Shown in pieces: positions 16,736 to 24,797 of a stretch of DNA of 35,233 bases (position 1 is the first letter of the stretch; the number at the start of each line of letters is the position of its first letter). The notes below the pieces were generated by a model. The model ran no database searches and was not told the DNA's origin. It worked only from the letters and a program-made list of their open reading frames with translations. The position numbers and the translations under genes were made by a program. Source of the stretch: Candidatus Kaiserbacteria bacterium CG10_big_fil_rev_8_21_14_0_10_59_10. Lineage in GTDB: Bacteria; Patescibacteriota; Minisyncoccia; Phycocordibacterales; UBA2100. The stretch is from the NCBI GenBank assembly GCA_002773285.1, contig PFBM01000010.1, forward strand, positions 1 through 35,233, written 5' to 3'.

Positions 16736-16776
16736 CCGAGCGGAGCAGTTATAATCCCGCGCCGGAGGTAAGGACG

Positions 16777-17004
16777 ATGTTTAGGATCAGCAGCGGCCTC
16801 TACAAGGCAGCACTCGCAGCCGTAAACAAGCTGCCCGCCGAAAAAACTCTAAATGGCGAGATAGAAATCGCCTTCGAGCATGGCGGCTCTCGATACCTCC
16901 TCGTTTCCCACTCGAGGCCCGTTGAGGGCATTGAGTATGGGAGGTTCAAACTTGGCCAGCGGGAGCTTCGATTGCTCCTTATGCCCAACGGTGAGCGAAC
17001 ATAG
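16777..17004 (+). CDS. small protein of unknown function (75 aa)
   Basis: It starts at ATG 16777 behind a clear Shine-Dalgarno (CCGGAGGTAAGGACG) and ends right at a strong terminator, so it is very likely a real gene, the second of the kinase transcript. The sequence is mixed alpha/beta with no signal peptide or membrane helix. The middle EIEIAFEHGGSRYLLVSHSRP and the end KLGQRELRLLLMPNGE look like paired beta strands. I recognise no family. Its position makes a partner or substrate of the kinase one possibility. Confidence 0.65.
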   Translation: MFRISSGLYKAALAAVNKLPAEKTLNGEIEIAFEHGGSRYLLVSHSRPVEGIEYGRFKLGQRELRLLLMPNGERT

Positions 17005-17392
17005 GCGGCGTGCCTGGCACTAGGCCAGGCGCGCCGCAGCTTTTTATTGCCTCGGCGATATTCCCGCAAGAGAATGCGGCCCGCTCGACGTCGAACGGAC
17101 CGCATGCCGCCCCGATCGCCACGCCTTCTTTCTTTGCGTCACGCACCATTCGCACCTGCTCCGCCACGGAGCAATTGCGGTGTATCACGCCCAGTGCGCC
17201 AAGCTTGCCCAATGCGGCCGCCATTCGCGCTCCTGTCACCGTATCCATGGCGGCACTGACAAACGGCACCCGAAGAGGAATGCCGGCGACAGTTGTTTTC
17301 AGGGAGGCCTCCGCGGATTCGATTGAACTCGCGGCGGGGCGGAGGAGCACATCGTCGAAGGTGAACCCTTCGCTGTGGATCTTCCGTACCAT
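16979..17392 (-). pseudogene. guaB: 3'-truncated IMP dehydrogenase (guaB) fragment
   Basis: From ATG 17392 the first ~105 codons are a good match to the N-terminal part of the IMPDH barrel: GFTFDDVLLRPAAS, VPFVSAAMDTVTGARMA, LGVIHRNCS and AIGAACGPFDVERAA. Full proteins run to about 370-490 residues and continue with the substrate and catalytic-Cys loops (GPGSICTTR). Here homology ends near 17075 and the frame runs on through the terminator of the opposite gene to a chance stop at 16979. Catalysis is impossible. An extended -10 (TGGTATACT) still sits 5 nt before the ATG, so the fragment may be transcribed. A small regulatory or decoy role is conceivable but a dead gene is simpler. Confidence 0.8.
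17005..17046 (+). terminator. rho-independent terminator after the kinase transcript
   Basis: A 13-bp GC-rich stem (one G-U pair) starting GCGGCGTGCCTGG, a 7-nt loop CACTAGG, then AGCTTTTTATT. It begins directly after the TAG at 17002-17004. Confidence 0.9.
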
Positions 17393-17397
17393 GGTCA

Positions 17398-17406
17398 AGT
17401 ATACCA
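17398..17406 (-). promoter_or_regulatory. extended -10 of the guaB fragment
   Basis: TGGTATACT on the minus strand, 5 nt from the ATG at 17392. It has the same form as the promoter of the CheB-CheR kinase. Confidence 0.5.
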
Positions 17407-17429
17407 TGCACCTGAAACGCGCACGCAGT

Positions 17430-17457
17430 AAAAAGGCGCGCCTCCTCGGCGCGCCCT
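17430..17457 (-). terminator. terminator of the 86-aa gene
   Basis: On the minus strand GGCGCGCC-GAGGA-GGCGCGCC is followed by TTTTT, 11 nt after the stop of the gene at 17468-17728. Confidence 0.88.
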
Positions 17458-17467
17458 TGTTTGCTCT

Positions 17468-17728
17468 TCACATGCCTGCGTACATCGTTAGCGACTCATC
17501 TGCCGCAAGCATCAGGTCCTGCGGAGGTATGCGGCGCAAATACTCCGCAGGGAGCGCGGGTACGCCGAAGGCCTTACAGACGCGCTCTGCGTCACGGTTT
17601 GTAAAGGAGTCGCCCTCCCATATCCGGCTTCCGGTCTCCCGAACCGACTTCTCCCACTCCCGGCCGTTCCATTCGGCGCAGCACTCGCCCCATTTCTCAC
17701 ACCAGAGAACGCGACCTTTCTCGCTCAT
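17468..17728 (-). CDS. small protein of unknown function (86 aa)
   Basis: Begins MSEKGRVLWCEKWGECCAEW and ends DLMLAADESLTMYAGM. It is rich in Trp, Glu, Arg and Cys near the N-terminus, with no signal peptide. Cys10, Cys16 and Cys17 could bind a metal or form a disulphide, but no zinc-finger spacing is complete. The stop is followed directly by a strong terminator, which supports a real gene. An AAAGGGG stretch 13-19 nt upstream of the ATG may serve as SD. I recognise no family. Confidence 0.6.
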   Translation of the reverse strand: MSEKGRVLWCEKWGECCAEWNGREWEKSVRETGSRIWEGDSFTNRDAERVCKAFGVPALPAEYLRRIPPQDLMLAADESLTMYAGM

Positions 17729-17842
17729 CTTTATGTACCCCTTTTACGGTTGTTCTCCAAAAAGCATTTTCTTCACTGTGCGCCCGAGAAGGAGCGCCTA
17801 TTGCAGAGTTTCCTCCCCTTTGCGCTCGCGGTCAAGCGTGCG

Positions 17843-19501
17843 CTATGCGCTTCTTCGTTTTTCGGCCGCACGTATGAACGCGCTAAAGAGGGGGTGCGGC
17901 GCGAGCGGCCGCGCGCGCAATTCCGGATGGAACTGCGTACCGACGTAAAACGGATGCTCCTTCGCTGGCAACTCGGCAATCTCCTTCAGATCCCCGTCGC
18001 GCCATGTGCCGGAAAACACCAAGCCCGCCTGCTCGAGCCGCTCGACATAATCGCGATTTATCTCATATCTGTGCCTGTGCCGCTCGGAGACGTCCGTCTT
18101 GCCGTAGGCGCGGCGCACCACACTCCCTTCGGTGAGGGTGCACGGATACGCGCCGAGGCGCATTGAGCCGCCATATTCCCCTTTTGCTATCTTTGCACGC
18201 TGCTCGGGCATGATATCGATGACGGGGTGCGCCGTTTTAGGATCGATCTCCGTCGTATTGGCGCCCGTAAGCCCCGCGACGTTGCGCGCGTACTCTATCA
18301 CGAGCATATGGAGGCCGTAGCAAAGCCCGAAGTACGGGAGCTTGTTCTCGCGCGCATACCGCGCCGCCATTATCTTTCCCTCTATGCCCGTCTCGCCGAA
18401 GCCGCCCGGAACGATGATGCCGTCGTACTCTCCGAGTGCAGAGAGCTCCAGCGTCCCTTTCTGGATGTCCTTCGCGTTTATCCATGCAATTTCCGGTCTC
18501 AAGTCGCTCGCGTAGGCGGAAAATTTTATGGCTTCGATGACGGAGAGATACGCATCCGAGAGCACGAAGTCGCCTGTGTCAAAATACTTGCCGACGATGC
18601 CTATCTTTACGACGCCGTTGCCGTTGTGCGCGTGGGCAGCGAACGTCTCCCACTCCTTCAGATCGGGCGCGCTCTTGGCCCGCTTGCCGAGCGCGCGCAA
18701 CAAGATGTCCGAAAGTTTGTCGCGCTCGAAATTGAGCGGCACGTCGTAGATGCTGTCGACGTCCGGCGCGGAGATGATGTGGTCGGAGAGCACGTTGCAC
18801 GAGGCGGCCAACTTTTCCTTGCGCCGCTGGTCCAAGGCGACCGCGCTGCGGGCAATGATTATGTCCGGCTGGACGCCATAGGAGTTGAGCATGGAAACGG
18901 CGTGCTGTGTCGGGCGCGTCTTCATCTCCCCGAGCGTTCCCGGTATCGGAAGATAACTGACCATGATAAAGAGCACGTTCGCGGGATTCTCCAAATGCAG
19001 CACGCGCGCGGCCTCGATAAAAAGCGCATTCTGGAAATCGCCGATGGTGCCGCCTATCTCGACGACGGATACGTCCGAACTGCTCTTGGCCGCCGCCTGC
19101 TTGTAGCGGCTGACGATCTCGTCGCGCACGTGCGGTATCGCTTCCACGCACTTGCCGCCGTAGCCGAGATTGCGTTCTCGTTCTATCACTGTGCGGTATA
19201 TCGAGCCGCTCGTCATGTAATCCTCCGGCCCGAGGTCGCGGCCGAGGAACCGCTCGTAATTGCCCATGTCCTGATCCGTTTCGAGGCCTGAGTCGAGCAC
19301 GAACACCTCTCCGTGCTCTATAGGGTTCATCGTGCCTGCGTCTACGTTCAGGTATGGATCGACTTTCACGAGATTGATGGAAAGTCCGCGCGCGGAGAGT
19401 ATTTTGCCGATGGACGCGGTGGCGATACCCTTGCCGACGCCCGACATGACCCCGCCGATGACGAAGATGTATTTGTGACCCCCCTTTCGCGCACGCACCA
19501 T
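17843..19501 (-). CDS. pyrG: CTP synthase
   Basis: 552 aa from ATG 19501. It makes CTP from UTP, ATP and glutamine. The N-terminal amidoligase domain has the P-loop GGVMSGVGKGIATAS, the metal/UTP region DPYLNVDAGTMNPIEHGEVFVLDSG and SVVEIGGTIGDFQN. The C-terminal class I glutaminase has its nucleophile Cys in YFGLCYGLHM (the family usually reads GICLGMQ) and His/Glu in GTQFHPEL. The 88 codons upstream in the ORF track are unrelated. TGGTACAGT (extended -10) ends 12 nt before ATG 19501, so the leader is only about 5 nt. Length is as expected. Confidence 0.97.
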   Translation of the reverse strand: MVRARKGGHKYIFVIGGVMSGVGKGIATASIGKILSARGLSINLVKVDPYLNVDAGTMNPIEHGEVFVLDSGLETDQDMGNYERFLGRDLGPEDYMTSGSIYRTVIERERNLGYGGKCVEAIPHVRDEIVSRYKQAAAKSSSDVSVVEIGGTIGDFQNALFIEAARVLHLENPANVLFIMVSYLPIPGTLGEMKTRPTQHAVSMLNSYGVQPDIIIARSAVALDQRRKEKLAASCNVLSDHIISAPDVDSIYDVPLNFERDKLSDILLRALGKRAKSAPDLKEWETFAAHAHNGNGVVKIGIVGKYFDTGDFVLSDAYLSVIEAIKFSAYASDLRPEIAWINAKDIQKGTLELSALGEYDGIIVPGGFGETGIEGKIMAARYARENKLPYFGLCYGLHMLVIEYARNVAGLTGANTTEIDPKTAHPVIDIMPEQRAKIAKGEYGGSMRLGAYPCTLTEGSVVRRAYGKTDVSERHRHRYEINRDYVERLEQAGLVFSGTWRDGDLKEIAELPAKEHPFYVGTQFHPELRARPLAPHPLFSAFIRAAEKRRSA

Positions 19502-19619
19502 ATGTCGCGCTTCACTGTACCACCATACAGACGGTCTCAAAAACGGATTTTTGTGTGCATATCCGCATGCGGGCGGGCGCGAGCGCGAGCCCGCGCGACG
19601 GTACGACCGTGCAAGGCCA

Positions 19620-19639
19620 GGCGCGGCCCCGGCCGCGCC
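19620..19639 (-). terminator. possible 3' hairpin after ftsX
   Basis: A 20-nt near-palindrome GGCGCGGCCCCGGCCGCGCC, 7 nt after the ftsX stop. It is very stable, but no T-run follows, so it is only a weak terminator candidate. Confidence 0.4.
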
Positions 19640-19646
19640 ACGAGTA

Positions 19647-20570
19647 TTAGGCGCGCAAGTACCGGCGCACCGCAAGCAAGCTGGAAAGTGCCCCCAGAAG
19701 GATGCCCGTCCCCATGATAACGAGGAATAGTAGGGGGAACTGCGTCGTGTAGTAGGTAAGAACATTAAACGTGCCGAAGAATCGCTCGGAGGCCGGCCCT
19801 AGCCATAGTGCGATCGGGTACATAACGATGAGAACGACAAGCCCCGATACCACGCCGTACAGAATGCCCGCGATGACGAACGGACCTCGCACATACCAGC
19901 GCGAAGCGCCCACAAGATTCATCACGCCTATCTCGTCGCGTGAGGTGTAGATAGCGAGGCGGATAGTGTTGAAGGCAATGAGAATGGAGGCAAGGATCAG
20001 GAAACCCGCAATGGCAAAGCCCGCCGTGCGAGACGTGTCGATAATAGCGGTCAGCCGGTCTATGGCAGCTTTATTCTGATGAAAATTCACCTTGGTGATT
20101 ATCTCGCCGCCAGGAGCTTGGTGCTGCGCATCCAAAAACGCCGCGATTGATTCGTATTGAGAGGTTTCTTTGGCCCGAATTGCGAGTGACGCGCCCAGGG
20201 GGTTTTCGTCGAGCTGCTCCAGGGCCTGCAGCGTAAGCTGGTCGTTCTTATGCCGCTCGCGGAAATCGCTCAACGCCTGTTCGCGGCTGGTATACGAGAC
20301 GAGCGCGACTTCGGGCAGCGACTCGAGCGAGCGCTGCATCGCAAGCACCTGTTCCTCATCCGCGTCCGTCGCGAAGTAGACATTGACATCGACTTTGTTG
20401 GTAAGCTGCCTTAGCGTCTCTGAAAGCGCCGCGCTCGCGACAAGAAGCCCGGCGATGACGAACAGCGTGGTCGTCATAATGAGAATGGCCGAGAGCGATA
20501 CGAAACCGTTCCGCAGGAACCCGATAAGCCCGTAGCGAGCGATGCGTTTTGTTGTGACCCACATAGTCAT
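19647..20570 (-). CDS. ftsX: cell division protein FtsX
   Basis: 307-aa membrane subunit of the FtsEX complex. The N-terminus RIARYGLIGFLRNGFVSLSAILIMTTTLFVIAGLL gives a cytoplasmic amphipathic helix and TM1. An extracytoplasmic domain (about 52-165) follows, with KVDVNVYFATDADEEQV and YTSREQALSDFRERH. Three more membrane helices (about 180-200, 228-252 and 278-300) complete the 4-TM fold. FtsEX uses ATP to activate cell-wall hydrolases at the septum. It follows ftsE with a 93-nt gap that holds a 7-bp tandem repeat, a longer gap than usual for this pair. The third codon is also ATG and may be the true start. Confidence 0.95.
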   Translation of the reverse strand: MTMWVTTKRIARYGLIGFLRNGFVSLSAILIMTTTLFVIAGLLVASAALSETLRQLTNKVDVNVYFATDADEEQVLAMQRSLESLPEVALVSYTSREQALSDFRERHKNDQLTLQALEQLDENPLGASLAIRAKETSQYESIAAFLDAQHQAPGGEIITKVNFHQNKAAIDRLTAIIDTSRTAGFAIAGFLILASILIAFNTIRLAIYTSRDEIGVMNLVGASRWYVRGPFVIAGILYGVVSGLVVLIVMYPIALWLGPASERFFGTFNVLTYYTTQFPLLFLVIMGTGILLGALSSLLAVRRYLRA

Positions 20571-20574
20571 AGCA

Positions 20575-20600
20575 TGTAGCTTGTAGCTTGTAGCTTGTAG
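20575..20600. repeat. 7-bp tandem repeat in the ftsE-ftsX gap
   Basis: 3.7 copies of TGTAGCT (minus strand CTACAAG), ending 5 bp before the ftsX start. A related repeat with unit CTAGAAG/AGAAGCT lies at 34744. Confidence 0.85.
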
Positions 20601-20663
20601 TCGACAGGTGCAAAAGGCAAGCGAGCCGCGAAAGCAGCAGCGAGATCTGCGTTACGGAACGGA

Positions 20664-21344
20664 TTATAGAACATACTTTCCTTGTTTGTCGTCCCTGATA
20701 ATACGCCCCTGGTCGAGCGTGACGACGCGCCGCCCCACCGAATCGACGACGCCTTTGTTGTGCGTCGTGAGAAGTACGGTGGTGCCGAGGTCGTTGATGC
20801 GCTTCAGTATCTCAACTACGTCGAGCGTGTTTATCGGGTCGAGGTTGCCCGTCGGCTCGTCCGCGATAAGCACATCCGGCTGATTCACGATGGCGCGCGC
20901 GATAGCGACCCGCTGCTGCTCGCCGCCCGAGAGTTCGCGAGGGAAACTCCACATTTTATCCGGAAGTCCGACCAGCTCCAGCACATGCGGCACGTCGGCG
21001 CGTATCTCATCGTCGTCCTTGCCCGCAACCTCCATCGCGAAGGCGATGTTTTCATATACCGTTTTGGTGGGAAGCAGGCGAAAATCTTGGAAGACGGTAC
21101 CGATGTTGCGGCGCATCTCAAGAAGCTCTTTTTGAGAGAGGGAGGCGATCTCGCGAGAGCCGAAATATACGGAACCCGCGGTCGGAAAAAGCTCGGCAAA
21201 AAGCATTTTGAGCAGCGTCGTCTTTCCCGCGCCCGAATGCCCCACGATGGAAACGAATTCGCCCGGATCTATCCCGAGCGTGATGTCCTCAATGGCGGGA
21301 TACCCGCCGTTGTACGTCATCGTTACTTTGTCGTAGTAAATCAT
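20664..21344 (-). CDS. ftsE: cell division ATP-binding protein FtsE
   Basis: 226-aa ABC ATPase. Walker A is GHSGAGKTTLLK (35-46), followed by Q-loop TVFQDFRLLP, signature LSGGEQQRVAIARAI, Walker B VLIADEPTGNLD and H-loop TTHNKGVVD. It is the cytoplasmic engine of FtsEX, driving the membrane partner FtsX encoded just downstream. The C-terminus DQGRIIRDDKQGKYVL is typical. All catalytic residues are intact. Upstream 21345-21532 holds no gene; an AAGGA stretch 14-18 nt before the ATG may be a weak SD. Confidence 0.95.
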   Translation of the reverse strand: MIYYDKVTMTYNGGYPAIEDITLGIDPGEFVSIVGHSGAGKTTLLKMLFAELFPTAGSVYFGSREIASLSQKELLEMRRNIGTVFQDFRLLPTKTVYENIAFAMEVAGKDDDEIRADVPHVLELVGLPDKMWSFPRELSGGEQQRVAIARAIVNQPDVLIADEPTGNLDPINTLDVVEILKRINDLGTTVLLTTHNKGVVDSVGRRVVTLDQGRIIRDDKQGKYVL

Positions 21345-21532
21345 GTGCTAGACATCCTTAACGAGCAACCGCGAGTTTAGAAGCTCTTGCACCCGCCAAA
21401 ATTCTTTTTGCGAAACGGCGCCCGCATTCCGCAAAACGGATCGCGCGAAATGCGCATGTATTGCTCACCGCATGTCCAGAATTTAGGCGGGTCAAGCGTA
21501 TGTAATTCCCTTCGGTCATAACATCCGCTTGA

Positions 21533-22426
21533 TTATACAGTACCATCGCCGCTGTCCAAGGTTTTCGCTTCATCAATGAAGGATTGTATGTCTCCTTCGA
21601 GCACACGTTCGACGTCCCGCCGCTCATGTCCCGTGCGATGGTCCTTGACAAGCTGGTAGGGATGCAGCACGTACGAGCGTATCTGGCTGCCCCACTCTAT
21701 TTTTGCACTCGAGGCCGCGGCAAGGCCGCGCGTTTCTTGTGCGGCCGCCTCCTCGCGCATCTGGTAGAGCTTCCCGCGCAGCATCTCGAGTGCCTTCTCC
21801 TTATTCTGCGCCTGGCTGCGCTCCGAGGTCACGTGGACGGAGATGCCGGTCGGCTTGTGCACGGCGCGCACCGCCGTTTCGCGTTTATTCACGTTTTGTC
21901 CTCCGGGGCCGCCGGCCCGCGCGAACGTCACCTCAAGCTCGTCCTCCGGAATGCGAAGTTCCCCCACATCCGGCAGCCGCGGCAGCACCTCGACGAGAGA
22001 GAACGATGTTTGCCGCTTGCCTTGCCCGAAGGGCGAGAGCCGCACGAGCCGATGCACGCCCGCCTCGCGCTTGAGCGCGCCATACGGGCCGCTTCCCGAA
22101 ACCTCGAACGAAACGCTCCGGTATCCGCCCATCGTATTCGCGTTCGCGGAAAGCAGCGACACGCTCCAGCCCTTCGCTTCCGCATATTTCGAATACATGC
22201 GCAGCAACATGCCGGAAAAATCCTCCGCATCGTCGCCGCCCGCGCCGGAAACGATGGTGACGATAGCGTCACCCTTGTCGTACGCACCGCTTCCCGCGCG
22301 CCTCGCTTTCAGCTCTTGGTACTCTCTCAGCGCCTCCTGCGCCGCCTCCTTGTCGGCCCAAAAGTCGGGCGCGGCCATCCGGGCCTCTATGTCGGCGATT
22401 TTCTTGCGAACATCCTCACTCATCAC
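21533..22426 (-). CDS. prfB: peptide chain release factor 2, N-terminally reduced
   Basis: 297 aa from GTG 22426 (or 296 from the adjacent ATG 22423). It recognises UGA and UAA stops. The codon-reading SPF motif ([14 protein letters not shown]) marks RF2 rather than RF1, and the catalytic GGQ is in [13 protein letters not shown]. The family is normally about 365 aa. Here domain 1 is cut to about 45 residues ([17 protein letters not shown]...) joined straight to the core. There is no in-frame UGA near the start, so the programmed +1 frameshift that controls many prfB genes is absent. TATACT ends 6 nt before the GTG. Its presence shows that UGA is a stop in this organism. Confidence 0.95.
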   Translation of the reverse strand: MMSEDVRKKIADIEARMAAPDFWADKEAAQEALREYQELKARRAGSGAYDKGDAIVTIVSGAGGDDAEDFSGMLLRMYSKYAEAKGWSVSLLSANANTMGGYRSVSFEVSGSGPYGALKREAGVHRLVRLSPFGQGKRQTSFSLVEVLPRLPDVGELRIPEDELEVTFARAGGPGGQNVNKRETAVRAVHKPTGISVHVTSERSQAQNKEKALEMLRGKLYQMREEAAAQETRGLAAASSAKIEWGSQIRSYVLHPYQLVKDHRTGHERRDVERVLEGDIQSFIDEAKTLDSGDGTV

Positions 22427-22432
22427 GAGAGC

Positions 22433-22438
22433 AGTATA
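22433..22438 (-). promoter_or_regulatory. -10 of prfB
   Basis: TATACT, 6 nt from GTG 22426 and 9 nt from ATG 22423. Confidence 0.5.
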
Positions 22439-22446
22439 CACCTCGG

Positions 22447-22519
22447 AGCCAGCGGCCGGGATCGAACCGGCGACCTGCGCGTTACGAGTGCGCTGCTCTA
22501 CCGACTGAGCTACGCTGGC
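22447..22519 (-). tRNA. tRNA-Thr(CGT)
   Basis: Acceptor GCCAGCG/CGCTGGC, D loop AGTCGGTA, anticodon loop CTCGTAA (anticodon CGT) and T arm GCCGG-TTCGATC-CCGGC. The discriminator is T and CCA is not encoded. The last anticodon-stem pair (31/39) is an A-C mismatch. Confidence 0.93.
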
Positions 22520-22623
22520 CTATGCGGCATGGAATATACCATTTTCCTCCTTATTCTCCAATGGAGGATGCCGGAATAGCGCACTCGTACCGCCCCGCCC
22601 CGCCCGCGGCAGAGGTTGCTGCA

Positions 22624-22968
22624 TCAGAAATTCCAAAGCGACCTAAAGAGCTCGTCCTGGCGCTTGAAGAACTCGTTCACGCGCTCAAACTCTTTCTCCA
22701 CCTCCGCGCGCATTCGAAGAATATCGCTTTCGCTTAACGGCGTTGACGTTGCATACGTACGGAACTGCTTGCCGTCGAAAACCGTGATTATCTCATTCCT
22801 GAAGCCCGGGCTTTCAAATGCGCTCGAATATGATGCGATATCACCCAGAGCGTAGGTCGGCTCTTTTCTCTGTGTCTCCCGGTAGAGGAGTACGTTGCCA
22901 GTGACGCTTGCCACAAGCAAGAGCGCGAGCAAACCTGTCAGCAGTTTTTGGTCCTCTTCCCACCTCAT
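22624..22968 (-). CDS. membrane-anchored small protein with coiled coil
   Basis: 114 aa from ATG 22968 (MRWEEDQKLL). The upstream ATG at 23004 lies inside a hairpin and is less likely. One membrane helix LLTGLLALLLVASVTGNVLLY (about 9-29) is followed by an exposed domain with a predicted strand region (ITVFDGKQFRTYATS) and a C-terminal amphipathic helix EVEKEFERVNEFFKRQDELFRSLW. I recognise no family. It lies directly after hsp20 with a large hairpin in the 54-nt gap, so it could be transcribed with it at a reduced level. Confidence 0.65.
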   Translation of the reverse strand: MRWEEDQKLLTGLLALLLVASVTGNVLLYRETQRKEPTYALGDIASYSSAFESPGFRNEIITVFDGKQFRTYATSTPLSESDILRMRAEVEKEFERVNEFFKRQDELFRSLWNF

Positions 22969-22986
22969 ACCTGCTCTTGAAGCGCT

Positions 22987-23018
22987 GCGGCGCCATCCCG
23001 TCACTGGGATGGCGCCGC
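22987..23018 (-). other. large hairpin between hsp20 and the next gene
   Basis: A 13-bp perfect stem GCGGCGCCATCCC / GGGATGGCGCCGC with a 6-nt loop, 4 nt after the hsp20 stop. With no T-run, it may act as an mRNA 3' stabiliser or attenuator. Confidence 0.6.
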
Positions 23019-23022
23019 GCGA

Positions 23023-23526
23023 TTAATCGACGACCTCGACCTTTACCTTGTGTTTCTTTGCCTCCTCCGATTTCGGCAACGTAATGGTGAGAACACCATT
23101 TTTTGCCTTTGCCGAGATGTCATCCGTCTTCACCCGTGCCGGCAGCGCGAATTCCCTCCTGAACTCGCCGAATTCACGCTCATAGCGATACACCTTTCCT
23201 CTCTTATCCTCGTCCTTCACTTCCTTCTCGATCCTTCCGGAGAGCGAAAGGTAGTCCTCGCCGACCTCAATGTTGATTTTATCCGGATCAATGCCTGGCA
23301 CGTTCGCCACGACCTTGATCTCCTCATCCGTTTCGGATACATCCACTTTCGGGAACAAGGTACTCACGCCCGAGAGTCCGCGGTTGCGGAATAAACTCGG
23401 AGTGAGCACATTGAACGGGTCGAAGAGATCGTCGTCAAAGAAACGATTGATGAGTGTGAACGGACTTCTCGACTCGTAGGACGCAACCGAGCGGTCCTGG
23501 TCGTCTCGTTTTGCTATATTTACCAT
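23023..23526 (-). CDS. small heat shock protein, Hsp20/alpha-crystallin family
   Basis: 167 aa. A variable N-terminal arm with NRFFDDDLFDPFNVL is followed by the alpha-crystallin domain (about 60-160). This includes VDVSETDEEIKVVANVPGI, the beta-strand block YLSLSGRIEKE, the dimerisation loop and FRREFALPARVKTDDISAKAKNGVLTITLPK. The A-x-x-x-n-G-V-L motif is present. It acts as an ATP-independent holdase against protein aggregation. No clear SD or leaderless -10 is next to the ATG. The 550-nt non-coding stretch upstream may be a long leader or contain an RNA that controls it. No CIRCE element is seen. Confidence 0.93.
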   Translation of the reverse strand: MVNIAKRDDQDRSVASYESRSPFTLINRFFDDDLFDPFNVLTPSLFRNRGLSGVSTLFPKVDVSETDEEIKVVANVPGIDPDKINIEVGEDYLSLSGRIEKEVKDEDKRGKVYRYEREFGEFRREFALPARVKTDDISAKAKNGVLTITLPKSEEAKKHKVKVEVVD

Positions 23527-24077
23527 ACGCAGTTAGTTTGTTCGTTACATGCTGATAATCTCGACCTGTATGTTCTCTCCAAACACATCTCAGTACCGGA
23601 GAAGTTTGCTATCTGCTCAAACAAACCTGCAAAATGCGCGGATATGCTTTTTGCGCAATTGCCAACCTTGGTTCAACACATAACACATGCATCTCTCGCG
23701 TTAACTGGTCGCGTCTGTACTTTACCCATACAGCCCGAGGATGCCGTTTGTGGTTATCCCCTCGGGCCAGTGCCATACGCATGGCACTCACAATCAATAC
23801 ATGGGACACCTCACGAGCTATTCAATTGTCGATACGGCAGGAAACCTACGCAAGCACTTCGGATGCGCTTCTGGGAAAACCCGAGAATCTTTGCTAAACC
23901 GCATCGGACGTTGAACGAACGAACTTCCGAAGCGTTTTCGCATTTCCTTCCGCGTAACGGATCGGTACAGTCGCCATCGCTCAAACAGATGCCCTTATGT
24001 CTCCGATGGTTCGACCACGCCATCTGACCGCATCTGACCGTTTACACCCTATATAACGGACCAGGCGCAAAAAGGTG
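23527..24077. ncRNA. 550-bp gene-free region with strong local hairpins (possible structured RNA)
   Basis: No credible ORF. Two adjacent stems are striking: GCCCGAGG...CCTCGGGC enclosing about 19 nt (about 23732-23767), directly followed by AGTGCCAT-ACGC-ATGGCACT (about 23769-23788). Further on are AAGCAC...GCGCTT and a tandem CATCTGACCG x2 (24022-24041). I checked for RNase P, tmRNA and SRP core motifs and did not see them. It may be the hsp20 leader, a small RNA, or decayed sequence. The strand is undetermined. Confidence 0.35.
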
Positions 24078-24671
24078 TCACCTTCCCTGTAGGAACCGGG
24101 GGCTGGTATACATGCGTTTTTTGGGGGCGAACGCCGCGATATCCATAAGATACGGGTGGGAGGCCAGTTTTTTGCGCGTGCGGGAGAGAATAAGCTTCAC
24201 CGCGTTCTCGGACGCATTCATAATACGGGCGATATCCTTGATGGGCTTTCCGTCCTGGTAGTACATAAGAAGCGCATCGCGGTTCCTCGCAGGCAACTCC
24301 TGAATGGCGCGCCAAAGCGCTTTCGCCTCTGACTTTCGATACACGTCTTCCGTTATCTCGTACGGAACCGCATCGGTCGGCAGCTCATTGACCGGAACGC
24401 TCTTTGGTTTTCGATAGTGGTCGACGAGAAGATTATGGGCGATGCTGAGGAGGTAGGTGAGGTACGGATATCCGCGATGCTTGAACTTCCGAAGGTGCCG
24501 AAAGGCGCGCAGGAACGTCTCCTGCATCAAATCCTCCGAGAGTTCTTTGTCATGCCCCGTGCGGTACCAAAAATAGTTGAAGACCTTGTCAGCGTACTTT
24601 CTGTAGAGCGCTTCGTATTTCGCAGGGGTGGCTTTGGCGGTATCTATTAGCAATACGTCGTCGTGATGCAT
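24078..24671 (-). CDS. ECF-type RNA polymerase sigma factor
   Basis: 197 aa with a sigma-70 region 2 (about 17-85: YEALYRKYADKVFNYFWYRTG, DLMQETFLRAFRHLRKFKHRG, HNLLVDHYRK). A short linker follows, then region 4 (about 118-175: IQELPARNRDALLMYYQDGKPIKDIARIMNASENAVKLILSRTRKKL) with its helix-turn-helix. Regions 1 and 3 are absent, as in group 4 factors. The upstream gene on the same strand encodes an exported DUF5667 protein, but a strong terminator separates them, so this gene needs its own promoter. A TATGCT ends 9 nt before the ATG. No classical anti-sigma with a zinc motif is adjacent. Confidence 0.9.
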   Translation of the reverse strand: MHHDDVLLIDTAKATPAKYEALYRKYADKVFNYFWYRTGHDKELSEDLMQETFLRAFRHLRKFKHRGYPYLTYLLSIAHNLLVDHYRKPKSVPVNELPTDAVPYEITEDVYRKSEAKALWRAIQELPARNRDALLMYYQDGKPIKDIARIMNASENAVKLILSRTRKKLASHPYLMDIAAFAPKKRMYTSPRFLQGR

Positions 24672-24797
24672 AGCTATCGAAGCATATGGCTGGTGAGCGG
24701 TTCTCTAGCGTCAACCAAAGTGGCTCGCCGCGCCTGCTGTTGGATATTCATTGTACTCCTCATAAATCTTTTTTTGCAAAAAAGATACTGGTACGAA

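Noticed and set aside
19502-19765. N-terminal extension of CTP synthase in the ORF track
   Set aside because: Not homologous to CTP synthase; the family starts at about MVRARKGGHKYIFVIGG, and a -10 lies just before it.
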